This document shows positions 9,240-16,826 of a stretch of DNA of 64,000 nt, in pieces. How positions within the stretch are numbered: position 1 is the first letter of the stretch; every line of letters starts with the position of its first letter. Source of the stretch: Virgibacillus dokdonensis (GTDB lineage Bacteria > Bacillota > Bacilli > Bacillales > Amphibacillaceae); the NCBI RefSeq assembly GCF_900166595.1, contig NZ_LT745763.1, forward strand, positions 3,702,888 to 3,766,887, written 5' to 3'. The notes beneath the pieces were generated by a model, which had not been told where the DNA came from, did not search any database, and saw only the letters and a list, made by a program, of their open reading frames with translations. The position numbers and the translations under genes were made by a program.

Positions 9240-9686
9240 CTATTGCACTCCATCTTCATATGTTGTAATTTTACCAATGCGATTATCATGTCGACCGCCA
9301 TCAAACTCTGTTTCTAACCATACTTTTGCTACTTCACGGGCTAATCCCGGACCAACTACCCTTTCTCCCATAGCAAGTACATTCGTGTCATTATGTTGCC
9401 TTGTTAACTTCGCACTATATACATCATGTGTAAGTGCACAACGAATGCCTTTTACTTTATTTGCAGCGATAGACATGCCAATTCCGGTTCCACAAATGAA
9501 AATGCCACGGTCAAATTCCCCTTTTGCTACACGTTCCGCTGCCGGTAGTGCGTAATCAGGATAGTCAACAGAACCTTCGCAACTACAACCGGCATCCTCA
9601 AATTCAATTCCCATTTCAGTTAACAAATCTTTGATTTCGTTTCTAATTGTCATACCTGCATGATCTGCTGTTATGATTACTTTCAT
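9240..9686 (-). CDS. rpiB: Ribose-5-phosphate isomerase B
   Basis: 148 residues from the ATG at 9686 (MKVIITADHAG); the ATG two codons earlier lies only 2 bases from the GGAGT site. It interconverts ribose-5-P and ribulose-5-P in the pentose phosphate pathway. The active-site loop FICGTGIGMSIAANK (catalytic Cys) and the phosphate-binding TRQHNDTNVLAMG are intact. In B. subtilis the same position is ywlF. Confidence 0.93.
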   Translation of the reverse strand: MKVIITADHAGMTIRNEIKDLLTEMGIEFEDAGCSCEGSVDYPDYALPAAERVAKGEFDRGIFICGTGIGMSIAANKVKGIRCALTHDVYSAKLTRQHNDTNVLAMGERVVGPGLAREVAKVWLETEFDGGRHDNRIGKITTYEDGVQ

Positions 9687-9851
9687 TTGCATAAACTCCT
9701 TTTTGTCTCTTATTTTATCATGTTCATTCCATTACATCCTAGTTATTACTCACCACTTTATGCGACAAGGACGATTCTAATATTGATATTAGCCTAGATA
9801 AAGATTGGCTTCATCGTCAAACTTTGCTAAAACTTACCAAAAAAACAAAAA

Positions 9852-11147
9852 TTAATTTACTGTAAACTGATTAATTTGCTTATTCAAATTTTTAGCCTGT
9901 TCTTCCAACGCATGCGCTAATTCATCAATCTGTTCTATTGTGGAAGCTTGTTCATGTATAGAGGCATTCACTTCCTCAGCACCAGCAGATGTCTCCTCAG
10001 CTACAGCAGCTACCTCTTGGGATTGCTTTACTGTATTTTGGATGGATTCCAATTGGCGATCGACTAAATCCGTAATTCTGCCAATCTCTGTTGCCACCTC
10101 ACTTACAGAACTAGACATCTCCGCAATGGAGGAATTTGTTGATTTGCCATTACTTGCTTCCTGTTTTGCATAGGATACATTATCATTAATTTTCCCAACT
10201 ACCGTTGCAACATCCTCTTGTATAGCAGTAATTAATCCAGAAATTTGCTGCACAGCTTGTGCACTTTGATCTGCAAGCTTCCGAATTTCATCAGCCACTA
10301 CAGCAAACCCTTTCCCATGTTCTCCCGCTCGAGCAGCTTCAATTGAAGCGTTGAGAGCTAATAAATTCGTCTGTTCAGCTATTTCACCAACAAGTGTAAT
10401 AATGGTTTCCACTTGTAGCGCATTCTGTTTTAAATGATCCACATCTTTAAGGGAAGCTTCCTGTTCATTGGCAAGTTTTTGAATTCCTTCCACAAGTTGA
10501 TTAACTGCGACTTTACTGCGCTCTAAAATTTCCATCATGGCGTTCGATTTATGTTTAGAATCATTGGCTTTTCTTTGTACTTCTTCGGCAAGCTCTGTTG
10601 ACATTTCTACTGCTTCAGCGGTATTTTGAATGGATTCTGATGCGCTTTCTGCTCCTTTAGAAATTTCATCAGCAGATGAACGTATCGACATAGAATGATG
10701 GCTTGCTTGTTCCGAAGCCTGTCGAATTTGTACAACAGATTGATTCGTATTTTCAAAATGTTGATCGATATTATGTACAATATTGCGTAAATTTTTTAAC
10801 ATGCTATCAAAAGCCAGTCCTAAAGCTTTTACCTCATCATCTGATTTGGAGATTTCAATAACTTGATTTAAGTTCCCTTTAGCAGCTTCTGAAGCGGCTG
10901 CTTCTAGCTTTTCTAATGGCTTTACAATCACTCTTGCAGCAAAAAAAGCGAGAATACCAGACCATATAATACCAAGGATAAACGTCGTTATTGTAAAAAA
11001 GTGTTCAGAAACGTCCCAGTAATCCTTTACATAGTCATAAATAAAGTATATAAATATAGCACTTACTGAATACGTTACCAAAGCTAAGCTCGTTGTAAAT
11101 AGCACGAGTTTTAAGCGCAAACTGAACCGATATTTCTTCTTCTCCAT
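9852..11147 (-). CDS. Methyl-accepting chemotaxis protein without an external sensor domain
   Basis: 431 residues. Two membrane segments (about 12-38 and 50-71) are separated by only about 11 residues, so there is no extracellular ligand domain. A HAMP domain (about 72-122) and a long coiled-coil signalling domain follow, with the hairpin tip [20 protein letters not shown] near 250-270. It must sense membrane state, a cytoplasmic cue or a partner protein, and signals through CheA/CheW. It sits between rpiB and ywlE, which are adjacent in B. subtilis, so it is an insertion into a conserved block. The exact ligand cannot be told. Confidence 0.9.
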   Translation of the reverse strand: MEKKKYRFSLRLKLVLFTTSLALVTYSVSAIFIYFIYDYVKDYWDVSEHFFTITTFILGIIWSGILAFFAARVIVKPLEKLEAAASEAAKGNLNQVIEISKSDDEVKALGLAFDSMLKNLRNIVHNIDQHFENTNQSVVQIRQASEQASHHSMSIRSSADEISKGAESASESIQNTAEAVEMSTELAEEVQRKANDSKHKSNAMMEILERSKVAVNQLVEGIQKLANEQEASLKDVDHLKQNALQVETIITLVGEIAEQTNLLALNASIEAARAGEHGKGFAVVADEIRKLADQSAQAVQQISGLITAIQEDVATVVGKINDNVSYAKQEASNGKSTNSSIAEMSSSVSEVATEIGRITDLVDRQLESIQNTVKQSQEVAAVAEETSAGAEEVNASIHEQASTIEQIDELAHALEEQAKNLNKQINQFTVN

Positions 11148-11162
11148 AGATTATTCCCCCGT

Positions 11163-11768
11163 CTACTTTGTAAGTTTTTTACGAAGCAGATCAATATACT
11201 TATCCAACTCATCAAGCGTCTCCTGATAGGTCCGCAAATCTCCACCAAAAGGATCAGAAATATCATAATTGATTAGATTCGCTTCTAGCCTTCGAATATT
11301 CACCATGTCTTCGGCTAAATGTTCTTGAATGCGTTGATTGAGAAGAGAATTATCCAGTTTATGCTGATGTTTCTGGATAAATATTGATCTTTTTTCCTCA
11401 TAATCTGCATATGCTTTTTTTAACTTTTCCCATACTTTTTTATCGGCTTCTAAGACATATTCCTTTAATGTAAAGTACTTATCTTGAAATTGGGGGAAAT
11501 TCATAATTAACGACTGCTTATGCTGGGTTGTCATTGTTAAGACTACGTCAGCCCAATGAAGTAAATCTTTCGTAACCGGCTGGGAAAGATGGTTCATTTT
11601 TATTTGTTTTTGCTTTAAGACTTCAATCGTTTTAGGGTTTGCTTGTTGATCATTGGTTGCAAATATGCCAGCTGACTGTACTTCTACTTCCGGAATTTTA
11701 TGCTTCACTAAGGCTTCAGCCATTGGACTACGACATGTATTACCAGTGCACACAAATAACAATCTCAT
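11163..11768 (-). CDS. ywlE: Protein-arginine phosphatase YwlE (low-molecular-weight phosphatase fold), with an inserted helical segment
   Basis: 201 residues from the ATG at 11768 (GGAGG, 7-base spacing); the open frame runs 31 codons further without support. The P-loop CTGNTCRS (Cys7-Arg13) carries Thr11, the residue that gives YwlE arginine-phosphate specificity, and the general-acid loop SDPFGGDL has Asp172. YwlE counters the McsB arginine kinase in protein quality control and spore germination. B. subtilis YwlE is about 150 residues; here about 50 extra charged, probably helical residues (about 106-165) lie before the acid loop. Function is otherwise expected to be conserved. Confidence 0.88.
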   Translation of the reverse strand: MRLLFVCTGNTCRSPMAEALVKHKIPEVEVQSAGIFATNDQQANPKTIEVLKQKQIKMNHLSQPVTKDLLHWADVVLTMTTQHKQSLIMNFPQFQDKYFTLKEYVLEADKKVWEKLKKAYADYEEKRSIFIQKHQHKLDNSLLNQRIQEHLAEDMVNIRRLEANLINYDISDPFGGDLRTYQETLDELDKYIDLLRKKLTK

Positions 11769-11877
11769 ACTGTTACCTCCGATACTAAACTCTGATATCA
11801 ATATATCATATCCATCTTTCCTTTCACCAGTTCTTCCCCCTGTATAGAGACGAATGAACAACTTCCTTTAGTAAGAA

Positions 11878-12036
11878 CAAAGGCTCGGGGCGCCCGGTCA
11901 GCAACGTAGCGAGTGGAACGAAGCAACTAAAGTTTTAGGAATCATGGTGAGGCGGTGTTGCACGAGCCAATGATGACTTATCGTAGGGCGATTCGTGAAG
12001 TCGCCTAGTTTCTGGGCGCTGGAGCCGGACGTGGCT
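11878..12036 (+). repeat. B-family structured repeat, copy B2 (short form)
   Basis: Same organisation as B1. The outer stem GGCTC (11882-11886)/GAGCC extends the GCGCCC/GGGCGC and AGCAAC/GTTTCT closing pairs. Followed by TTATAATTTCCTAGACTAT. Confidence 0.85.
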
Positions 12037-12091
12037 AAATAACTTAGTACGTTTATCTACAGCTGCAAAATTTTATAATTTCCTAGACTAT

Positions 12092-12232
12092 TAGAAAAAA
12101 CTTGGTATAGAACCAAGCCTTTGCGCAGTTATAAAAAACATGCTTACCGCTAAGTCTTTACTGCAAAACAACGTTGCTAATTTTGTTCGTATAAACTTTA
12201 AACTATTGAACCTTCCCTATAGCAGAACAACA
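12092..12232 (+). repeat. CA-family repeat, variant copy with covarying hairpin
   Basis: AGAAAAAACTTGGT (stem base 12101-12106) pairs with ACCAAG (12112-12117); elsewhere the same stem is CTTGGC/GCCAAG, a compensatory change. A second degenerate unit follows and ends in CTTCCCTATAGCAG just before mntP. Confidence 0.75.
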
Positions 12233-12249
12233 TGCGAACTATTTCTTAT

Positions 12250-12801
12250 TTATCCGAATAATACATGTAAGCCAAAAGCAATTAAAATACTCCCTCCTAA
12301 CAGCTCACTATAAGCACCTAAGTAACCTTCTACTCTTCTTCCAAGCAGCATGCCGATCCAAGATAGACAAGCACTTACCATTCCAAATAGCAAAAGTGCT
12401 ATAGCCGTCTTGACTCCAGAGATACCTAAACTTAACCCAACAGAAAAGCTATCAATACTTAAGCCGAGTGCTAATAAAAGCAATCCGACACCAACTGGTT
12501 GAATCATTTTTTTTACGTTCTGATTAAAAGCAGAAAAAAACATTTGGGCGCCAATCCCTACAAGTAACAATCCGCCAGCTAAATTAGTTAGACTACCGAT
12601 TTGTTCTGATATCATAGTACCAAATAGAATACCTAAAAATGGCATAAGTATATGAAATAGCCCTACTACAACCCCAATGAGCGCTATACGCTTTAAACGA
12701 AGACGCTGTAACCCTAATCCTAAACTGACAGAAAAGGCGTCAAGTCCAAGCGCAAAAGCTAGAAATAATAAGGCTGTCACCTCACCAATGTATCCTGACA
12801 C
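12250..12801 (-). CDS. mntP: Manganese efflux pump MntP
   Basis: 183 residues with six predicted membrane helices arranged as two homologous halves; each half contains the family motif (ALGLDAFSVSLGLGL and ALGLSIDSFSVGLSLG) whose aspartates bind Mn2+. It exports manganese. Start is a GTG at 12801 with GGGGGAG 4-5 bases upstream. Position corresponds to B. subtilis ywlD. In many bacteria mntP is controlled by MntR or the yybP-ykoY riboswitch; no such riboswitch was recognised in the upstream 400 bases. Confidence 0.92.
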   Translation of the reverse strand: MSGYIGEVTALLFLAFALGLDAFSVSLGLGLQRLRLKRIALIGVVVGLFHILMPFLGILFGTMISEQIGSLTNLAGGLLLVGIGAQMFFSAFNQNVKKMIQPVGVGLLLLALGLSIDSFSVGLSLGISGVKTAIALLLFGMVSACLSWIGMLLGRRVEGYLGAYSELLGGSILIAFGLHVLFG

Positions 12802-13167
12802 GTAGACTCCCCCTTGGACATGCTTTTAAACTATATGATGATCTAAGGAGAAATATGTTTGATTTCACTAGCGTTGCATAAATAACATCTAAATTTTCAG
12901 ATCAAATATTCTTTCTAATAAATCCAAAAAAGTAAATACCCAACTAAAGATGGCACTATCCATTTGGAATATATTCACAATCAGACTAGAGTGACAGTCG
13001 CTGTTTTCTTATTAAGAAGCACCTTTCCCTTCTATTTTTCGAAGCTAGATATAAGCTGATTTCCATTTAGGCTAGCGTCTAACAACATTTAATTAATCTT
13101 AAAATTTTTAGAGGAAATCAAATTTATAAAGGAATAATCTATATAAGAAATTCGAATGTCGTGAATA
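12802..13167. other. Gene-free AT-rich stretch
   Basis: No open frame with a ribosome site and no known repeat seen. The sequence looks like decayed coding DNA, adjoining the frameshifted genes at 13.2-14.0 kb. Confidence 0.4.
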
Positions 13168-13212
13168 TTTTACATTATGTAAAAAACAAAAAAATAAATT
13201 ACAATAATTGTA
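13168..13212 (+). promoter_or_regulatory. Two palindromes upstream of the decayed HTH gene, possible operators
   Basis: TTTTACAT-T-ATGTAAAA (13168-13184) is a perfect 8-bp inverted repeat and TACAAT-A-ATTGTA (13200-13212) a perfect 6-bp one. They lie 32-76 bases before the HTH start codon, where an autoregulator would bind. Inference only. Confidence 0.45.
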
Positions 13213-13243
13213 TTAGAATTCCAGAAAGAAAAGAGGTATCTCA

Positions 13244-13448
13244 ATGTTAGAGAACTATATATCTGCAGGAAGGGCTGAGAAGAAATGGACCCAGCAACAC
13301 TTTTCGATGACGTAGGTGTTAGTCGCCAAACAATTGCAGCATTAGAAAAAACAAATATAACCCTTCATTGATATCGGCCTTTAAGATTTCTAATTCATTG
13401 GGAAAAGAGATTACAGAAGTATTTAAATTTAAGGAGAAAGTTGTATGA
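13244..13448 (+). pseudogene. Small Xre-family HTH regulator, broken by two frameshifts
   Basis: The ATG at 13244 has a GAGGT site. The first frame gives MLENYISAGRAEKKWTQQH, then a frame change is needed to read FDDVGVSRQTIAALEK, and another near 13360 to read NPSLISAFKISNSLGKEITE and VFKFKEKVV-stop. Together these are a complete 65-70 residue HTH protein of the YgzD/YozG type. Two shifts in 200 bases argue for decay rather than one sequencing error. Confidence 0.8.
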
Positions 13449-13744
13449 TTACGTTAACCACAACCTATTTATAGAGCTAGCATTACTTATTATTGTTTCG
13501 GAAATATACAAAGCCAATTTTGAAAGAAAAAAGGAATCAATGGATGAAAGAGGAGAGTTATTATTTTTTTAAAATTAAATCTTTTTCTTATTCAATATTA
13601 ACAGGAGGAATACTTCTTGGCGTTGCATTAGTAGCAATATTAGATGTGATTCATAAAGAGTATTTTATTTATTACGTAATGATTATATTCTATATTCAAA
13701 GTATTGTTCCCTCAATATATTTAGCTGTAGCTAAACGAATATAA
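13441..13744 (+). pseudogene. Small membrane protein partner of the HTH gene, frameshifted
   Basis: Overlaps the HTH stop. One frame reads NHNLFIELALLIIVSEIY and KANFERKKESMDERGELL, then stops after a run of seven T (13564-13570); the next frame continues KIKSFSYSILTGGILLGVAL and a second membrane segment up to AVAKRI-stop. Xre-type HTH genes are often followed by such two-helix membrane proteins. The frameshift in a homopolymer could be decay, phase variation or sequence error. An ATG-started frame (13493-13744) covers it but is out of frame for its first part. Confidence 0.65.
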
Positions 13745-13755
13745 AAAATACAAAT

Positions 13756-13796
13756 ACAACACTTTGAGAAGTAACTTCTCAAAGTGTTGTAAAAAA
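13756..13796. terminator. Strong hairpin with A-tract between the decayed cassette and a DUF393 remnant
   Basis: A perfect 17-bp inverted repeat (13756-13772 and 13774-13790) with a single-base loop, core CTTTGAGAAGT/ACTTCTCAAAG, followed by AAAAAA. Lies between convergent coding remnants, so probably a shared terminator. Confidence 0.7.
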
Positions 13797-13799
13797 TCC

Positions 13800-13985
13800 C
13801 TACTTTTTAATTGGAATTTCGCATGTTTTCTCATTGCAGGAACCAGTAGGAAAAATAGTTCGTCCATTTGCAATCCAGTCATAAACTTTTTGTCCCATTC
13901 CTATCTTAGATGATAGACTCAATAATGGTTCAAAAAACCTTACATACATATTCTGTTGATGCTGTTTATACCATTCTCTAATTTG
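13800..13985 (-). pseudogene. C-terminal remnant of a DUF393 (DCC-type thiol oxidoreductase) protein
   Basis: The minus strand reads, before a stop at 13800, FFEPLLSLSSKIGMGQKVYD, then WIANGRTIFPTGSCNEKTCE and IPIKK. The KVYDWIA-N-R segment followed by a Cys-containing tail matches the end of DUF393 proteins. Upstream an in-frame TAA (near 13985) closes the frame and no N-terminal DCC motif is seen, so the gene is truncated. Confidence 0.5.
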
Positions 13986-14111
13986 TTAGTTGAGTTGATA
14001 TTATAATCGAATACATCGTCTTTCCAACATAGGAATATCTAGACATTATGGTGAAAAAGGCAAGCTACCCTTTTCCTGGTTTATTTTAAAATCCTCTTAT
14101 TATTGTCACAA

Positions 14112-15146
14112 CTACAATGAAATGATACGACTAGCAGCTTTCGTTAAGCGATTCATTACTGCTTGTCCAATACCTTGTTCAGGAAAAGACTCACAAAGAA
14201 TAATATCAACTTCCCCTAATTTAAAGGTACGTAATGCGCCATATAAATTGGCAGCTACTTGCTCCATTGTATTTCCTAGCTTTATGATTGCTTCTACCTG
14301 TAGCCTTTCCACGGTACCGTCTTTCCCCATGACACCAACTCTTTTTCCTTCCATCTGTAAACGGTAGATCATACTCTGCAAGTTTTCGCTAGCCCCAGAA
14401 ACAATCCATAGCGGAACTTCAGGGGAATAATGCCGATACTTCATGCCCGGAGATTTTGGTTGTTCATTTTCATTTTTTACTGCTAAGCCAGGATCAACCA
14501 TAACAGCCCCCGCTACTTTTTCAATTTGCTCTTTCGTGATACCACCCGGTCGTAAAATAACCGGAATATCCTGCGTGCAATCAATGACAGTTGATTCTAA
14601 TCCAACACCAGTAGCCCCACCATCCAAAATTCCAGCAATCTTATCACTTAAATCATGCCATACATGTCTAGCACTAGTTGGGCTAGGTCTTCCCGATATA
14701 TTGGCACTTGGTGCAGCAATTGGTAACTGACATGCGGATAGCAACTGATGAGCAACTGGGTGACTCGGGATTCGGACACCGACAGTATCTAAACCTGCTG
14801 TTACAGCAGGAGAACACACATCATTACTCGGTAAGACGAACGTAATTGGCCCTGGCGTATAAGCAACTAATAATTTATCTACATAAGCAGGCCAATAACG
14901 TACTAGACTTTCCATTTGCAAAGCATCGGCCACATGAACAATTAGCGGATTATCCTGTGGACGCCCTTTTGCCTGAAATATTTTCTGTACTGCTTGCTCA
15001 TTTGTAGCATTAGCTCCTAATCCATACACAGTCTCCGTTGGAAAAGCAACAATTTCGCCTTGGTGCAGTAGCTGACTCGCTTCGATTATCGACTCTTGTT
15101 GTTCTCTTTTAGTCATTTTAGATATATTCCAATACTTCGTTTTCAT
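14112..15146 (-). CDS. sua5: L-threonylcarbamoyladenylate synthase (Sua5 type)
   Basis: 344 residues. An N-terminal YrdC domain (about 15-205; PTETVYGLGANATNEQAVQK, KGRPQDNPLIVH) is joined to a C-terminal Sua5 domain (about 225-340), the long two-domain form. It makes threonylcarbamoyl-AMP from threonine, bicarbonate and ATP for the t6A modification of tRNAs reading ANN codons. A GAGGT site precedes the ATG. Position equals B. subtilis ywlC (tsaC2). Confidence 0.93.
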   Translation of the reverse strand: MKTKYWNISKMTKREQQESIIEASQLLHQGEIVAFPTETVYGLGANATNEQAVQKIFQAKGRPQDNPLIVHVADALQMESLVRYWPAYVDKLLVAYTPGPITFVLPSNDVCSPAVTAGLDTVGVRIPSHPVAHQLLSACQLPIAAPSANISGRPSPTSARHVWHDLSDKIAGILDGGATGVGLESTVIDCTQDIPVILRPGGITKEQIEKVAGAVMVDPGLAVKNENEQPKSPGMKYRHYSPEVPLWIVSGASENLQSMIYRLQMEGKRVGVMGKDGTVERLQVEAIIKLGNTMEQVAANLYGALRTFKLGEVDIILCESFPEQGIGQAVMNRLTKAASRIISL

Positions 15147-15349
15147 TTTCAGTTACCTCTTTTCTACTAACATTATTTTAGTAGATCAAGACGGGTTGTG
15201 CAATGAAAGCAAACAGAGTTGCTGTTATTTTGATACTTGAATACTAAGGACGCAATTAATAATCGCCTCGACAACAATGGGAATAATTTAAACCAAAGAC
15301 ATTTGCCGCGATTGGATTAGGACAGTAAAAAGAGGATAGTTTTTCATTC

Positions 15350-15442
15350 CAATATAGGAAAGTATGAGATGTTTTTGGTTTATAGTATAAGAAAAACAAA
15401 GGCTTTTTCCATAAGACTTGGTGACAAGCCAAGTTTTTCTAG
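15350..15442 (-). repeat. CA-family repeat in reverse orientation
   Basis: Reads on the minus strand as AGAAAAACTTGGCTTGTCAC, CAAGTCTTATGG and on to CTTATACTATAA and ATACTTTCCTATA. The only clear inverted copy of the family in the window; it lies just left of the DnaA-box cluster. Confidence 0.85.
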
Positions 15443-15484
15443 GGAATACTATGAAAATATATTCACTTTTACTATACTAAAAAC

Positions 15485-15614
15485 CTGTAGATAACTAATG
15501 AACAACATATCCACAGGCCTTACATTTATAAACCTTTATTATTAAGTTTTTTTTACATTTATACACATTTTCCACAACAAATTTAAATGTTATCCACAAA
15601 AACAGTGGATAACA
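15485..15614. promoter_or_regulatory. DnaA-box cluster between sua5 and a GNAT gene
   Basis: Five DnaA-box-like 9-mers in 130 bp: TTATCTACA (minus, 15493-15485), ATATCCACA (15506-15514), TTTTCCACA (15568-15576), the perfect consensus TTATCCACA (15590-15598) and TTATCCACT (minus, 15612-15604). The last two form a perfect 10-bp inverted repeat (15588-15597, 15605-15614). The spacer is very AT-rich. B. subtilis carries one of its chromosomal DnaA-box clusters between ywlC and ywlB, the same genes; such clusters titrate DnaA and restrain replication initiation. Confidence 0.75.
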
Positions 15615-15657
15615 TTGTTAGTAACTTAATTTTTCGGCAATTTATTTTAGATAACCA

Positions 15658-16059
15658 TCACGAAACATGATACAACCACCAATTACCGTCTTTTTGATCA
15701 AATTTATCAACAAAAGCTCTCTCTTTTTGTGGATGAAACTGCAAAGCTTCAAGTAAAATATCCACAACTGGTTGATGACTATGCACATAAACTCTTTTTG
15801 CGTGCTGTTGTTTAGCCATCGTTAAAATGGATTCCAATAATACTGGAAGGACAGCTGCTTCTGATTGTGTAATATATAGCTGTTTTAACCAATACGTTCC
15901 TTCTTCCATTTCCTCAAGGATAAAACAACCTTCTATCTTTCCTTTTATCTCAACAACATACCCTTTTTGTAATAAACTATCCTTATTCATATGTGGATTA
16001 CTTAGTAAAAAGTAGTCTAACTTTTCCTGCGATACTTTGTTAGCCTGAATTAAATTCAT
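15658..16059 (-). CDS. Small GNAT-like N-acetyltransferase domain protein (ywlB position)
   Basis: 133 residues. The central part (GYVVEIKGKIEGCFILEE, then YWLKQLYITQSEAAVLPVLL and ESILTMAKQQHAKRVYVHSH) follows the GNAT beta-strand 4-helix-strand order with a degenerate acetyl-CoA loop. It occupies the ywlB slot between sua5 and spoIIR. Substrate unknown. The usual Q/RxxGxG/A motif is not obvious, so it may be a divergent or inactive member. Confidence 0.6.
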   Translation of the reverse strand: MNLIQANKVSQEKLDYFLLSNPHMNKDSLLQKGYVVEIKGKIEGCFILEEMEEGTYWLKQLYITQSEAAVLPVLLESILTMAKQQHAKRVYVHSHQPVVDILLEALQFHPQKERAFVDKFDQKDGNWWLYHVS

Positions 16060-16130
16060 TTCTACTCACCCCTATTACGGTTTAATAGTTTTGCTTATAT
16101 ATAAATATAGTATATGCACAGACAACGAAA

Positions 16131-16763
16131 TTATGACCAGCCTAACCATTCAAACAAGAAAAAGCTCACTTCCGTATCTTCATCATCTTCTCGCTCCACT
16201 TCTTTCTCTTCTTCTTTATCTTCTGTCGTTTCAGCTGATACGGCGCTCGTTCCGTTAGAAAAATCTAGAAAACAGAGAGGAGGAAATAAAACACACCACC
16301 AATTGTCACCCTTCCCTTCTCCAATTGTAATTAAAACTGCTTCATATTCACCTGCAGGATATAAAAATTCACCATATATTTTCGTTGGAAAGGAAACATT
16401 TTTATTGTAAGACACTTCATAACTTTGTTTTACATCCGCTTTCTTGAGCACGGACCCTACAATCTGATTTAAGTCTGGTATACGTTTTTCTATTAAACTT
16501 CTAGCCTGCTCAATATCTGTAATATCCTCTACCCATTTCGTAATCTCTTTATTCACTTGATCGCGTATACTTCTTTTTAATTCTTGATCTGCTTCACTAT
16601 CACTATTAGCCAATATACGTAAACGGATCGCTTCATCCGGAATAACTTGATATTCATCTTGATTGTTAAGCGCTGTTTCCCCTGATTTTTGGCTTATCAC
16701 TTGCCCAGGAATAATTAATAATCCAATAAATAATATAACAGCAAAAAATACTAGTTTTTTCAT
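16131..16763 (-). CDS. spoIIR: Stage II sporulation protein R
   Basis: 210 residues from the ATG at 16763 (a GTG one codon earlier is an alternative). An N-terminal signal/anchor segment (about 4-24) is followed by the SpoIIR domain with IRLRILANSDSEADQELKRS, and the NWWCVLFPPLCFLDFSNG signature near 158-175. A very acidic tail (about 185-203) ends in hydrophobic FFLFEWLGW. SpoIIR is made in the forespore, crosses the septum and triggers SpoIIGA to process pro-sigma E in the mother cell. Confidence 0.95.
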   Translation of the reverse strand: MKKLVFFAVILFIGLLIIPGQVISQKSGETALNNQDEYQVIPDEAIRLRILANSDSEADQELKRSIRDQVNKEITKWVEDITDIEQARSLIEKRIPDLNQIVGSVLKKADVKQSYEVSYNKNVSFPTKIYGEFLYPAGEYEAVLITIGEGKGDNWWCVLFPPLCFLDFSNGTSAVSAETTEDKEEEKEVEREDDEDTEVSFFLFEWLGWS

Positions 16764-16774
16764 CACCGTCTTCC

Positions 16775-16804
16775 CCCTTTGTATTCTTCATTATGTACAA
16801 AGGG
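16775..16804 (-). promoter_or_regulatory. Hairpin that can sequester the spoIIR ribosome site
   Basis: On the minus strand CCCTTTGTA (16804-16796) and TACAAAGGG (16783-16775) form a perfect 9-bp stem with a 12-base loop. The 3' arm runs into GGGGGAA, the spoIIR Shine-Dalgarno. It could also act as a weak terminator after prmC, although no T-tract follows. Confidence 0.55.
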
Positions 16805-16826
16805 CGATGATTTTAAACTAGTATTC

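Noticed and set aside
12802..13167. Degenerate transposase or membrane protein frame on the minus strand
   Set aside because: Short readable stretches only; no motif could be tied to a family.
16114..16410. 98-codon plus-strand Ser-rich frame
   Set aside because: Antisense shadow of the acidic spoIIR tail.
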